From the NCBI RefSeq assembly GCF_937616625.2, contig NC_065570.1, positions 44,507,665 through 44,571,664 of the forward strand: 64,000 nucleotides of DNA. Direction: 5' to 3'. The position numbers and the translations under genes are program-made. This document shows, piece by piece, positions 23,898-37,219 of the stretch. The stretch is from Mercurialis annua. Lineage: Eukaryota > Streptophyta > Magnoliopsida > Malpighiales > Euphorbiaceae. The notes beneath the pieces are model-generated. The model saw only the letters and a list, made by a program, of their open reading frames with translations. It was not told the DNA's origin and made no database searches. Within the stretch, counting starts at the first letter, position 1. Each line of letters starts with the position of its first letter.

Positions 23898-24004
23898 AAT
23901 AAAAAGCACTCAAATAGTCAAACGTATCCTTTCTAAAACCGAAGGACATAATAGTAATTACTTATTTTATTTCATTACTTTATTAGACTATATTGTTTTT
24001 CTAA

Positions 24005-24016
24005 ATTTATAAATAT
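24005..24016 (+). promoter_or_regulatory. Possible TATA box of the BRAT1-like gene
   Basis: The tttataaata sequence lies about 30-40 bp before the probable start of the first 5'-untranslated exon (about 24045). The first exon would end at 24114 with donor gtaaat. The transcription start is inferred, not seen. Confidence 0.35.
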
Positions 24017-24044
24017 ACAAAAACCAGAGCATAGGGGTTTTAGA

Positions 24045-24114
24045 AACTCTCTGTATATCTCCATCTACAATCTCACAGTATTAAACTCTTAGATTCAGCA
24101 AGATCTCTAGTCAG
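24045..24114 (+). other. Probable 5'-UTR exon of the BRAT1-like gene
   Basis: A leader exon ending ctagtcag before donor gtaaattc is followed by a long intron (24115-25093) ending ttttgctcag. The second exon starts at 25094 and contains the initiator ATG at 25160. A long intron in the 5' UTR is common in plant housekeeping genes. The 5' limit is a guess. Confidence 0.45.
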
Positions 24115-25159
24115 GTAAATTCATCTCCAATTCTCATCTCCGATTTCGATTTTTTTAATTTCCCTGACGTTTTATTTTCATTACATTTGATTGAAAATGA
24201 TCTATTGTTTGTAAATTCAAAGATTATGTTACTGTAACTATATTGCTGGTGTTCGATTTTAGAATTATTGATTTGTTTTCTTACTCTGTTGATTGCATGT
24301 ATTATTGTGGTGTAATTTGTGTGTTTGGAGTTAATTAGGGTTTTATTTTGTAGTAATTTGTCAAGAAATGCATGTGCAGAGAATGAGAGAATGGTTAGTG
24401 TTATTTATGCTTGTTTAAGTATGCATTGGTGTAGATATGATTCGTGACTTGCATGATTCTTGCTGAAGTTGCTGTAGTTCGTTTAGTTCTTGTCTGATTG
24501 TTTGTTGTATGCTTTTAGAGTTGCATTTTGGGGAGTGGTAGTGTTTGAAGCTTGTTGTGGATTGATTTAGAAGTTTTAGGGCTTTTAGATTAGTATTTTC
24601 TGTTGTCTTTTTTGTTATTAAGATCTTTGAGCTTTGTGTTTTGTGAAATATGTATATGATAATCTTTTTGAGGTTTATTCATGATTTTGTCGCTTTGAAA
24701 CTATGTTTCTCTTGAAAATAGTGTTTCTCTGATTGTGGGTTGGTTGCTTAACTTTTGGCATCCTCTTTTTGCTAATGAGCTGCTTTGGGAATTTCACTTT
24801 TTGTTAAGTCATGTGCTCTTTCGGTGTTTCATTTTCAGCTTAGAAAATAACCTAGTCATCCAGTTCAGTTCTTTTTCTTGTTTATTTAGCTTATATCAGT
24901 TGAGCGATTGTGCACTATTTATTTGTTTATTTTAGGGAACTTGTAAGTTTCAGTTTATTTCAGTAATTAGTGAATCTATTGTATGATTCATCCCTGTAAC
25001 TTCCAATAAGGGCTTAAAGTAGTGTCATATTTTGCGCAGTGATGCTTGTCTTTTTATACATCTCGAGCTGAAATTACATTTGTTTTTGCTCAGAATCTGA
25101 GGATAGGCTTTTCAAGTTGCATGGAAGAGCATAATCGAAACTAGAGGTAGCATTTGCTT

Positions 25160-28100
25160 ATGTATTCAAAACGTCCTGGTCAAGGAGATGGGCCTGTTTC
25201 TAGGCCAGTACGAACAAGTGACAGGCTTAGGAGAAGGCCAAAACCTTATGGCCGGGCATATCTGTATTACACTCCAACCATTCTTCGCACCAGGACAGGT
25301 AAACCTAAGACGAGGACAAATGCTTCTCGAATTGCCAAGATTCTACGCCCATCCAATCGTCCAAAACGGAGTCCAAATAATAATGTAAGTTTCATCTTTA
25401 GATTTCACTAATTTCTTTGTTATAGATGTCGTCCAATAGTGGATTCATATTGATACATAAATAAATGGCTAGATTAAGAAAACAAATAGCTTAAGTATTA
25501 AATTTGCATGATTCCATCTTACAGAGGGGGAGCTATACAAAATCTTAGTTCTCTTCATCAGACATTCTTGGAACAAGAAATTTAGCTAAGTGTAGTATGT
25601 TTGTGTGATGTGCTTAGTAGTTTCTATTATCATTGCTCTATATGTGGATATATGAATATTCCTTTATTAAGACAGCCATTTTTGGTTAGATTGGTTTCTT
25701 TGGTTTGGGAACCTGGATTCCACATTAATAGCAGTAGATTTTAAGTGCCAGGCCTTCATATCATCCCTGATTTTTAGATCATAAAAATGAATAAAACATT
25801 ATAAGCTGCAAACTAGCTTCCAGGTGAGGTGTTGGACAAAAATGTCTTCTTATCATGTTTCCTGTAGAGAAATGAAACTAAAACATTTGTTCTATTTACT
25901 TATTTAGTTTCTTTGCTTATTATTGTAAAGATATTCATTGCTTGCACTTTTATTGCAGTTAGGTGGTAGCAATCTACGACGCTCAACTAGAAAGAGGAGG
26001 ATTCCTGTAAATCTGGAAGGTTACACCGATAGTTCTGGATCAGAAGATGCAGACTTGATGGTAAGGAGCTATGCACATGCAAACACATTGATTTGTGGGG
26101 ATTATTTAGATTTTACTATTTTTCTTGTGTTTAAAAAACATAAAATTGTAAGTTTACGTGAAGATCTTGCTACTTTTGATTTCAGAAACCTACTTTTCGA
26201 ACCTCGAGGAACCGAATTGGTAATAGTGCAACTCAAGATGATTTATTATCTCCAAACCATAAAAAGATTATGGCGAATAAATCAGAACCTAGACGTGAAG
26301 GACTACGGCCGCGTAGGTCAAAGTCATTTCCAAGGGAAAAGCTAAACTTAGATTCTGCTGATGAGCAAGATACTTTTGACGATAAAGTTATCCAAGTTGA
26401 GACTGATAATGGGCACGAAATTGAGGATGTTGATGGAGACGATGGTCAGAATGATGGTGAAGCCGAGGATGAGGGTGATGGAGAGGGTGAGGATGAAGGG
26501 GAGGAAGATGGTGATGATGAAGAAGGCGAAGAGGAGGAGGAGGAGGAGGAGGAGGAGGAGGAGGAGGAACAAGAAGGAAGGAGAAGATATGATCTCCGAA
26601 ATCGTGCTGAAGTTCGTAGGCTTTCCGTGGAAGAAGGTAAGCAAAGGCCCCGCTCTCCACGGAGAGTATTGCATCAAGGAATAGGGACTAGAGTTAATAG
26701 GGATGTAAGAAGGGGCGGATCACGAGTTCACAAGCGCCATCGTATAACAAGAGCTGAAGAATCTGATGATTCCCTTCTTGTGGATGAGCTAGACCAAGGT
26801 CCTGCTATTCCTTGGGCTCGAGGAGGGAGCAAATCTGGTCCACCCTGGCTCTTTGGGGGATTAGACATGCACGGTTCAACATCATGGGGATTCAATGTTG
26901 CAGCGTCTGGTTGGGGTCATCAGGGTGATAATATTGCTGCAATAAATTCAGGGATTCAAACTGCTGGCCCAAGCTCAAAGGGTGGGGCAGATATTCAACC
27001 GTTGCAAGTTGATGAAAGTGTAAGTTTTGACGACATAGGTGGACTATCACAATATATTGATGCTCTGAAGGAAATGGTTTTCTTTCCCTTATTATATCCA
27101 GACTTTTTTGCTAGCTATCACATCACACCACCAAGGGGGGTTCTATTATGTGGTCCTCCCGGCACCGGGAAAACATTGATTGCTAGAGCATTAGCTTGTG
27201 CTGCTTCAAAAGCTGGGCAAAAAGTTAGTTTTTATATGCGCAAGGGAGCTGATGTGCTAAGCAAGTGGGTAGGTGAGGCCGAGAGACAATTGAAAATGCT
27301 TTTTGAGGAAGCACAAAAGAACCAACCATCCATTATTTTCTTTGATGAAATAGACGGCCTTGCTCCTGTGAGGTCTAGTAAACAAGAGCAGATCCATAAT
27401 TCTATTGTTTCTACTTTGCTTGCACTAATGGATGGTCTAGACTCACGTGGACAAGTTGTTTTAATTGGAGCAACTAACAGAGTTGATGCCATTGATGGAG
27501 CCTTGCGTCGCCCTGGTAGGTTTGATCGTGAATTTAATTTCCCTTTGCCTGGGTGTGAAGCACGTGCTGAAATACTTGACATACACACTCGGAAGTGGAA
27601 GCATCCTCCTTCAAAGGAACTGAAGTCAGAACTTGCAGCTAGTTGTGTTGGATATTGTGGTGCCGATTTAAAGGCTCTATGCACTGAAGCTGCCATCAGA
27701 GCTTTCCGTGAAAAATATCCTCAAGTGTACACTAGTGATGATAAGTTTGTGATTGATGTTGATTCGGTCAAGGTTGCAAAGTATCATTTTGTGGAAGCCA
27801 TGTCTACAATTACACCTGCTGCTCATAGGGGTGCTGTTGTGCACTCTAGGCCGCTATCTTTAGTAGTTGCACCATGTCTACAAAGACATTTGCAGAAGGC
27901 CATGAATTTTATTTTCGACATATTTCCCCCCCTTGCATTGTCATCGGAGTTGACCAAGCTTTCCATGCTTTCATATGGATCTGCGATTCCTATTGTGTAT
28001 AGGCCACGACTTCTGCTGCTTGGTGGTGAAGGTTCTGGCCTGGTAATTATTTTGGATCCTCTTGAATGAAGTAAATGGTCATTGTATGAACTTCATACTA

Positions 28101-31100
28101 AGTATACTTACTGATATAGTTTAACAGGATCATGTTGGGCCTGCAATTTTACATGAACTGGAGAAATTCCCTGTTCACTCTCTTGGACTTCCATCTCTTC
28201 TTTCAGATCCCAGTGCAAAAACACCAGAGGAAGCCTTGGTGCATATATTTGGTGAAGCAAGGAGAACAACACCTTCAATCCTTTATATTCCTCACTTTAA
28301 TCTTTGGTGGGAAAATGTGAGCCCAATTCTTTTTTTTTTTTAATTAAATTTTAAAACATTTATCTTGGGTTAATATACCTATTACATGTATACCTAAAGC
28401 GTAAATTCATTGTCATATGGTAAATGGCCATTACGAATTCAAAATAAAATCTTTTAATAAGATAAAACATCATTTGGTGAAAGAGACAGAGCTTGATTCT
28501 ACATGTACTCCATCAGATAGATATTCTTATGAAAGTTTTATCAATTCGATGCAATTTTAAATCTTGGGTAAACTCATATTTGATACATAAAATAGGCCTA
28601 GTTATAATTTTTTCACAATTTCACATTGGGCTTAATTATTATTTTTTATTTTAAATATCTTTTTTCCTGCTGTATTTTAATTACTATGCTCTCCTCATAA
28701 TCTTTGTTTAAATAACTTGACATGTCAGGCACATGATCAGCTCAGGGCTGTTCTATTAACACTATTAGAAGAATTGCCATCTGACTTGCCAATTTTGATG
28801 CTTGGAACTGCGTCAGTACTTTCTACTGAAAGCATAGAGCTGCAGCAAACAATATTTCCTCAGCGTTCCATGTATGTTTATAGTTTCTTATACATAATTT
28901 GAGTCGGGCACTTTTATGCTTAAATTTGATCCATGGCAATTTCAGTTCTTTGTAAGATATGGACAATCTTATTTGAAAAACATCCTGCTGTTCACATTAA
29001 AACCACGTGCATGTACGTTTTTCTTATATCGAAAGGCAATGCTTGGCAGTCTTTTAACATAATATTTACAAATGTATACCTTTTAGTCTTGTTTTCCTTT
29101 TGATTTCAAACAAAATAATATTTCATCCTCTTTCTTATTGGATCATAAGTTGGGCCCTTTTCATGTAATTCTAAATTTTAAAATATTATCAAATCCAAGC
29201 TAAAATACTTTTAAATTGCTGCCATTCCAGCATCTATTGAGTCATATTTACGCACCATTTTTTATTAAGTTTCTTAAATTTGATACTGTAGTCATAGATT
29301 GACTTTCTATTGTTAGCTTTGAAGTGGGCAAACCATCAACTGAAGACAGATCTTTGCATTTTGAATGTTTAATTGAAGCTGCTTTATCAGTCTTGTCGGA
29401 GAGTGTGACAAAGAAATCCCAAGAATCACAATCCCTTCCCGAACTTCCTAAGGCACCAAAAGTCGCAAGTGGCCCTACGGTTTCAGAATTAAGAGCTAAG
29501 GTAGAAGCAGAGCAGCATGCCCTTCGTCGAATGCGGATGTGCCTCAGAGATGTTTGCAACCGGTGAGATGATCTGTTTCTTGTCTAGTCTTTCCTCAAAT
29601 ATTGTAGTTCAGCATTGTCTCGACCCTATTATACCATGTTTGTTCATCATGAATCAACTCTTGCTTGCCTCCTAGCACAACTCAGGAATATTGGTTGCCT
29701 CTCATCATTTTATGTCCTAAAAATGCAGTCATTTCCTTTTAATTGTAGAAATCAAGTAAACAGTGACATCATGGAGATGCAGAGTGTTTGTTTAAAAAAT
29801 GAAAATGAATGTGTAACATTATAAATTTTAACTGGAAAAGAGTCGAATTAAGGTTAATGTTCTATATTGAATTACGAACGATACAAATGTTTTGTTGGTA
29901 CTCTAAGCATCTTGCTAAGAAGTTGGAAGCAAGCACCTGTGGTGACCGGTGAGTATATAGATCATTGAGCATACCAAATTGGTTGAACAAAGTTTTTTAT
30001 TTTTTTAAGGTTTAAGGTAAATTAAAAGACAGTTTAGATTTCCCTATCTAATAATGACATGTGACACATGAAAAATAACGATAATTGACTAGCTTATTTA
30101 TTCCTTCTGTTTTCAGATATTCTCCTGGCTAATAATACCCGGATATTATGGTAAATAAGATTGGACTGCTGATTTTTTCCCCTTCCATTGCAGGATATTT
30201 TATGATAAACGATTCAATGCCTTCCATTACCCTGTCACAGATGAGGATGCTCCAAATTATCGCTCAATAATACAACATCCTATGGACATGGCTACTCTGC
30301 TACAACATGTTGACTCTGGCCATTACATTACATGTTCAGCATTTTTGCAAGACTTTGATCTCATTGTCGCCAATGCGAAGGTATGCTCTACTGTTGTTTT
30401 TGCTTATACTTGAAATTCTTTTTATGAAGATGTTCTATTCTTTTATAGCTTCAAGGTTCTATCTTGATTTCTTGATAATTAAAGGTCAAGAACTTTTATA
30501 GAATATAATTTTGCCACATATAAAACAAGGAAAATAGCTCAATTAGAAATAAATTATACAAACGTATTTAATGAACATTTATAGCATATTCTTTTCTGAC
30601 TTGCATCTTATTGATGATATTATCTTTGTAACATGTCAAATTAAAATGACCACGTCTACTTTCTTTTGGGGAATTTACAAATGTCTTTTAATGATTAGTC
30701 ATATCTATATGGACATTGCCTTTTTGGAACATTTGCTAGCATAAATAATTCTTATTATATTGGTAGTGGATTATTGGTATGGAACGGTAGACTTTAAAAA
30801 GGACAAAAGAGTGCAATCTATGATATTAATAGCTGGTTGTTTCGTTTTCGCCTTGGAGAAAATTTCATAATTATATGATAGTAGTTTTTGCGAATATCGA
30901 CTCTGAACTTCATTTGGAGTGCTTATTTTTTTTCCAAACAATATATTTGCTGCTCAAGTAAAATTATATAAATTGTACCACATTTTGAGTTAAGGTGTAT
31001 TAATGTCATAACAAAGCTCGTCATTTGTGTCAAATTTTTGTTTCACTAGTAGAAAAGGGTTATAATAATTCAACATCTACCGCATAGATGTTGATGTTAA

Positions 31101-33260
31101 TTTTTCACTAGAGGAAGCAAACAGCTGAATAAAGGTAACCAAGCATAGGTTATCTCCCGTTTTATTAATGATTTTGGAAACTGAACACAGCAACAGTTTT
31201 TGCAAGCTATATAATATTTCTCAAGAACTGTAAAATTGGTTTTCTAAATGCAGGGTAATTGCTATCTTCAAATATCTAGCAGGGTAATAATTCAGAGAGC
31301 ATGTTTGACATTATAGATGAGCAAACATGCTCTTATTTTGGAAACTTACCTGTTTGATATGTAGAAAGAAATTATTTGCTAAAAGCTCCCATTTTAAGAA
31401 AGTCACCCAGTTTAATTTTCTTTTTAAGTTGCTTCAATCTAAAAAGTATAGCTAGTTTTGATAAATTTTCTAATTTCAAAAGAAAATCAATTTTGTGCTT
31501 TTCTGTTCCGTGCATGACAATAATTATATTTTTGTTCTTAACCTTTTAACGTTTTTCAAAAAAGAAATAATGGTTATATGTTTCCACATTACAAAACAGT
31601 GCACTTTTTTCATATATGTACAGTGGAATTAAATCTTTAAGCTTTAGCAAAAGAGATATAAGATATTTTAGGAAAATAAATAAGTGGAAGGACCATAGCA
31701 GTATGAGAAAGTTTAGTTAGGACACCTAGGGACTTCTGTTGAAATGGTACAAATTAATATCACTGAAACAATAATCCAACAGCTAGGACAGGTTCTTTTC
31801 ACCTTTTTGTGAGTGAGAATGTACTTGTTGAGTGATTGCTCTTTCTAACAAGTGTTTACTTAATAAATCACCTTCGATGTTAGGGGAAACATTTCATTTT
31901 CTTAGTTGACTGTTTTTATTTTGTGTTTAAAACTCAGGTGTATAATGGAGATGATTACAACGGTGCCAGGATTGTTAGCAGAGCATATGAACTTCGGGAT
32001 TCAGTGAGTTCTGTTTTGTTCACATCTTATGTCCAGCTTGACCATGCAGGTCTCTCATTATTATGTCATTTGTTTTAGGTACACGGAATGCTGTCACAGA
32101 TGGACCCTGCCCTTGTCGCTTACTGTGACAAGATTGCGGCCCAAGGTGGTCCAGTTCATGTGCCGGATGATTTAGGGGGGTCTATCTTTCCATCAACTCC
32201 TGTTGTCCAGCTGGGAACTGTTACTAGAGCAAGTGCCCGATTGCGTAATGTCCAGCCAGAGGTTAATCTGGATCAAAGCTATGAGGCTTTGAAGAGGCAA
32301 AAGAAAACCATTGATGTTTCACATGCAGGTATGGTCTTTTATTGACTAGGTTTTTGAAGTGGCGCACTTTAGACTTTTCCCAATGATGTCAAAAAGATGA
32401 TATATACATCTGGAAATGACCAGAGTCCACTTATAGCTAGAGGTGTGCAATCGGGTTTTTGATTTTTTGACTTTTTGAAAAATGGAAACCAAATAAAACC
32501 GAAATATTTTTTTGAAAAATATTATAATAAAATAATCCGAACTGATCTTTTTTGGTTTGAAATGGTGGGTTGTTTGGTTCAGTGCATACTCCTACTTGTA
32601 GCATTATAATCTAGAAGATTGATATACTGTAGTTTAGAAATCCCTGCCTTAATTTATTAGCTACTTCCGGAAAAAAGGAGGTACCAAATTTTGAAGCTAT
32701 GAGCCTCGCTGCATTCAACCTCACAGTGGATACCCACTCTCAACATTTTTCAACCTTATTCGTCTGGCATATTCTGTTTAAAATTACATAAATTGTTTGT
32801 TTCATTTATATTCCGGAAAACTATCTGATCCCTTTGTTGCTTTTTTTGTTTGCATTGATGAAAATCAGCTTCAATAGCAGAAGACAAAGCACAGCAGACA
32901 GATCCAGCACAAGCAAAGCCATCAGAAGAGGCGGAGGCAGATGAAATGCATACAGAAAAGCCAGAATCTTCATCTGGGGACGGCGATCAGCAGGGAGTTT
33001 CTAGAGAAGCATCTGCTAGTGGCGAAGAGAGCGGATCCCCAGATGCTACTATGATGGATGCAGAAATGTCGAGCCACGTGGAGTACATCAAACGGCTATT
33101 AGTGGAGCGTACAGAAAATTATGGCATTCCGCAGCTTGAAAGGCTGTATACTCGTATAATGAAGTGCATTTTTGAAACCAAGGACAGAGATAAAGACGAC
33201 CCTAAGTTTTCAATTTTGAAGGTTTTGGTGAAATTTGCGGAGGATGAAGCAAATTTCTGA
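25160..33260 (+). CDS. BRAT1: AAA-ATPase and bromodomain chromatin protein (ATAD2/Yta7 family, BRAT1-like)
   Basis: Ten coding exons join in phase to 1218 residues: 25160-25384, 25959-26060, 26186-28042, 28128-28316, 28729-28871, 29317-29562, 30194-30380, 31938-32003, 32079-32328, 32869-33260. The length matches the plant family (about 1,200). In order: a basic N-terminus (RTSDRLRRRPK; RRSTRKRR); a Glu/Asp-rich acidic tract (about residues 180-245) with a GAG-repeat run; and AAA domain 1 with Walker A GPPGTGKT (432-439) and Walker B IIFFDEID (catalytic D496/E497). A second, degenerate AAA region (about 715-890) lacks a normal Walker A (GGEGSG). The bromodomain (about 905-1035) keeps its predicted acetyl-lysine-binding Asn at 986 (VYNGDDY). 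The family binds acetylated histones. Arabidopsis BRAT1 (At1g05910) is reported to counter transcriptional silencing. No defect is visible. The nucleus is the expected location. Confidence 0.96.
26530..26570 (+). repeat. GAG trinucleotide microsatellite coding poly-Glu
   Basis: A near-uninterrupted run of gag codons within the fourth exon of the BRAT1-like gene encodes about a dozen consecutive glutamates in the acidic region. Such runs vary readily in length between individuals. The antisense ORFs over it (poly-Pro, poly-Leu) are artefacts of this repeat. Confidence 0.9.
32438..32594. mobile_element. hAT-type MITE, 157 bp, inside a BRAT1-like intron
   Basis: It starts tagaggtgtgcaatc and ends gtgcatactccta, an imperfect inverted pair. 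It is flanked by cttatagc (32430-32437) and cttgtagc (32595-32602), an 8-bp duplication with one mismatch, as expected for hAT. It sits in the last intron (32329-32868), away from both splice sites. Confidence 0.72.
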
Positions 33261-33589
33261 AAACTCCCCTCAACATAAAAATTTAAAACCCACCAAAAAA
33301 AAAAGGAAAATAGGAATCTTGCAGTTGTAAAGTCGGATTTTTTTTTCAATGGAAATTTTTTGAGTGGAAGGTAGGTAGTTATCCGTTTCCTTCCAAATGA
33401 AATCGCCCAATCATTCATTCATTCCAAGTCCCATTCCATCAGGTCTAGAAGGTTGCCTGCTATGGTTATTTTATTATTATAAAGTAAATATAATTTATTC
33501 ATTTATTATTATTAGATAAATTAATAATTATTTTTATTTAATGATAATATAATATTAGAATTGTTTTTTTGGGCTTAGAAAGAGATGTA
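33261..33589 (+). other. 3' flank of the BRAT1-like gene
   Basis: AT-rich sequence after the stop at 33258-33260 holds the probable 3' UTR. Short runs such as ttattttattattataaag (about 33465) could serve as poly(A) signals, but no single canonical aataaa stands out. No other feature. Confidence 0.4.
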
Positions 33590-34735
33590 ATGGGCTGATT
33601 TGGATAGATAAAAGAGGAAATTAATCTCACTTTTACTGTTCAGCATCTCCGGCTTTAGAAATACAGCGGAAGTTCAGCGTGTTTGAATTTTACATTTTTT
33701 TCTTTTTGATTTTACGGGGATTCGACAATGGTTGTGGATTTTTCTTCTTTTCTTCTGATATTCGTCTTCCTCGCGTAGCACTCTTCCCTATAAAATGACT
33801 ACAACGGCGATGAATTGCAGATTCATAGGTTGCCGACGATAGCGGCGATGATGGGTTGTCGATTTAAATGTCTAAATCTGCAACAACAGCTCAATCTTAT
33901 GAAAATTGAACAATCGTCGATTGATGGGTTGTTGATCGATGGTTGTGGCGGCTGAGGGTTTCCCAGAATTTGTGGATTTGTTGGAATTGATGGGTTTACG
34001 GTGGTTTGCTGACAGCGGTGGATTTGATGAAATCAGTGTTAGATTTTTGATTAAAATGGGTAGTTGATAATTTTGGGAGTCAGTGAGCAATGTAAGTGAG
34101 TATGCAGTTCACTAACGGTTTATTAGTAGTTTACTAAAAGTTTTATAAATTTATTTTAGCGAAGCCATGAATGAGAAAATAGAACCAGAGATAAAATCTT
34201 TTCTCTTCTATTTAGTTTTTGATTAAAATATCAATATACTAGGTAATTTGGCTCTTTTAAATTCATTGTTAAATTAAAGGCATGGTTTTATTATGAATAC
34301 TTTATTCTGCGGGTTTAAAATTTTATAACACCGTTAGTGAACAGTTAGTAAACTAAAAATAAATTAATTAAATTGTTAGTAAATTATTAGTGAACCGTTA
34401 GTAAACTAATAGTAAAAAATTATTAGTAAACCGATAGTAAATTAATTAATATTTTATTTTCATTTTATAATTCAAAAATAAATTTATAAAACTTTTAGTA
34501 ACTACTACCGTTAGTGAACTTATAGTAAACTTTTTATTAGATAACTGTTAGTAAACCGTTAGTAAACCTATCAAAATTTTTGAAAATAAAAACCGTATTT
34601 TTATATTCAGAAACCGTATTTTTAAAAACCTTTTAAAAGTCAAACATATTTTTCAACTCAGACTGGTCAAACCGTATTTTTCAAATTATTTACACATAGT
34701 ATGAGTATTTTTGAAAAACAATCTAGATAAATTAG
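33590..34735 (+). repeat. About 1.1-kb dispersed repeat, copy 1
   Basis: From aattaatctcacttttactgt to gtatttttgaaaaac, this segment matches, in inverted orientation, the segment that the copia element splits at 54658/63395. The strongest blocks are gattgatgggttgttgatcg, gtggtttgctgacagcggtg, aaaatgggtagttgata and gcagttcactaacggtttat. Its 3' half (34110-34570) consists of degenerate repeats of aaccgttagtaaact. I saw no TIR or TSD and no long ORF, so the class is unknown; a solo LTR or a MULE derivative is possible. Confidence 0.82.
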
Positions 34736-36137
34736 GATAAATACTTAATTTTTGAGAAAAATAGACAAATGTCCAACATATCAAACAATATTCTCAAAAT
34801 TACGGTAGCACTTTTCTGTTTGATTTTTACGATTTATAATTTGTGATTTGCAAAAATAAACTTTTATCTTTTTAAATATATTGTGATCATAAAAACAGGG
34901 AAACAAGCAGTTGAAATATCTCTACCGTAATCTCTTTCCATATCAAATTAAATCAGTGAATATCTTCTCTAAATTGTTAATCTAAATCAGTTGAATTCAA
35001 GAATCAATCCATTTCAAATAAACGCTAACTTTCACAGCTTCATTTTTTATCATTTTCAAAATCGAATTGGGTGAATTCAATTGGATTTCATCAAGAAGAA
35101 GAAGATCCACATATTGTAAGGAGCTAAAATCAGGTATGATGATTGAGATTTTTGTTTTTTCGAAATTAAAAATTGAGTAACAATAATGATGAACAATCAT
35201 CACTGTTATATGAAATTTATAAGAGTTCTTTCGTTCTTTCGATAAACTATAATTTGTTGGAGTTTTCTAATTTTTTTCTCAATTTGTAATAGTTTTGTAT
35301 TGATTAAAGAATTTATTTATAAGTGTTTTATCAATTTTTCATGATTTTTCACAACTTCTTCTTTCGAAGAACTGTTTATTTACGTAATTGTTAAACAAAA
35401 TTGTATTGTCTCAATTGTAGTTTAATGCAAAAAAAAAACTAAAGTACCAGTAGTAGACTTGAAGGCTTTGTTTGGGAGAGAAGGCATTAAAGTAAAGTAC
35501 GGGTTTTTAAAGTAAAGTAAAGTACCGTAAGGGACGGTAAAGGAAGGTAAGGGTTGTGCATAACCCTTCCATGTTTGGGAAAATAATAAAGTAAATGAAG
35601 GGTTTATAAAAAAAATCAGTTAAAAATAATCCAACACCCCAATATGGGGGGTTGGCATATGAGGGTTGAGGGGGGTTGAGAAATTTTTTTCAACCCCTCA
35701 AAACCTTTAAAAAAAATTTGTCAAACAGGGGTTGAAATTTTACAACCATTCCCTTCCCTTCCTTTCCTATCTCAACCCCTAATCCAAAACAATACGGAAG
35801 TTTATTTTGTAAAAAATTACATAGAAAATAGTATATGAAATTTATGTATTTGCGATATAATCTAATTTTGATTCAAAAAACTAGTATACTGAACGTACTC
35901 ACCGTATTATATGAAAATTAGGACGTAGTTTATTATCAACTTTTTGAAAGTATATAATGCAATTGTTTATTCCATGCCTAGCTAAAATGATTAGAATGTT
36001 CCTTTTCAGTTGAAAGTATTGAGATTCTACCTTCTATCGGAAAAATACAAGCGGAACAGCCAAAGAAACAAAGAAAAATATCATTTTGGGAGAGAAAAAA
36101 ACCCGATGTAGATAACGAGAAGACAATAAAAAAACTT
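34736..36137. other. Non-coding interval with a possible MITE (35462-35803)
   Basis: No gene is seen. At 35462-35803 a segment starts ggctttgtttgggag and ends atccaaaacaatacgg, an imperfect inverted pair. Its interior has gtaaagtaaagta repeats and caacccc/ggggttg inverted motifs, which looks like a degraded MITE of uncertain class without a clear TSD. The remainder is AT-rich and featureless. Confidence 0.4.
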
Positions 36138-36148
36138 GTCGTGGTCTA

Positions 36149-36952
36149 GAAAGCACGGAAACGTTGAAGTCCCAACGTTTCCGCGTTTCCTAACGTTTCC
36201 GAAACGGGAACGTTAGGAAACTCCTCCAAAACGTTTCGGGCTCATCTGCAAATAAAAAAAATATTATTCAAATCACCCTTATGTTTCAGAAACCCATATT
36301 TTCTTCTTATCGATTACTTCTGATTGAATCTTTCTCTGCTCATCTGAAAATGGCTGCCGCCGCACCGATCATCTGAATTCGGCTTGAAGGAAAGTTTTTG
36401 ATTTCAATTATATAAATTTCATTTTGGATCCGATTTCAGCCGATAAAAAGATTGGAAAAAGTTTGTATTTGTTGATGAATTTTAATTTCAAAATGTGTTC
36501 TGCAATTTTAGTAATAGAGAGTTCAAGAAGAAAGAAGAATTTGGTGATGATGGCCAAATTTGTGATGCTGCGTTATTTGGTTGATTGTAATTACTAATTA
36601 ATTAGGTTTTGAGGACTATGGGCTTGGGCTATTAATTTTAACAAACTTACTATTTTATATGTATAACTAGGGCTTATATTTGATTTATTTTCTTTTGGGA
36701 AGTGATGAATATTAATAATTTAATTTATATGAAACTTCATAAGCTTTTTTTTATATGAATTTTTCATATAAATTATTTTGTATATTAATATTTTTTTATA
36801 TATATAATATTAATAATTATAAATATATCCCTATATTTTTAATATTTACACGTTTCCCCCACGTTTCGTGTCCTCTATTTTTTAAAACTGCCGTTTCCCC
36901 GTGTCCGTTTCGTGTCGTATCCGTTTCCCGTTTCCGTTTCCGTGCTACTTAG
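36149..36952. mobile_element. TIR element of about 800 bp with cgtttccg-rich ends
   Basis: The left end reads gaaagcacggaaacgttgaa and the right end cgtttccgtttccgtgctac, inverted complements over about 16 bp. Multiple aacgtttcc/ggaaacgtt motifs lie inside both ends. An identical 11-bp sequence, gtcgtggtcta, flanks both sides (36138-36148 and 36953-36963) and contains the target duplication; the exact boundary and TSD length (8-11) are ambiguous. An hAT-like element is likely. No ORF. Confidence 0.78.
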
Positions 36953-37219
36953 GTCGTGGTCTACCAAAATAGTAATAGAATGTTATTAATCATCGTTTTC
37001 ATTTATTTTGTAGTATATTATTGGTCATAACTTGTTATACAATTAGTAATATTTTCATAATTATTACACTTGTTATTTTGCAACTATTTTTGACAATAAA
37101 TGATAATAAAAGACAAATTTATCAATGAAGTGTGTTTGTTATTGAAGAGAATTAATATTATATGAGCATTTTTTAATTTTTCTCTATATAAAATATAACT
37201 GCATACTTTGTTAATAAGT

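Noticed and set aside
26348..26677. Minus-strand and alternate-frame ORFs over the acidic exon
   Set aside because: They are antisense or shifted translations of the GAG repeat in the BRAT1-like gene (poly-Leu, poly-Pro, poly-Arg).
31044..31107. Possible tiny CACTA MITE in a BRAT1-like intron
   Set aside because: It starts cactagtagaaaa, but the right end (ttttcactag) is only a weak inverted match and no 3-bp TSD is convincing.
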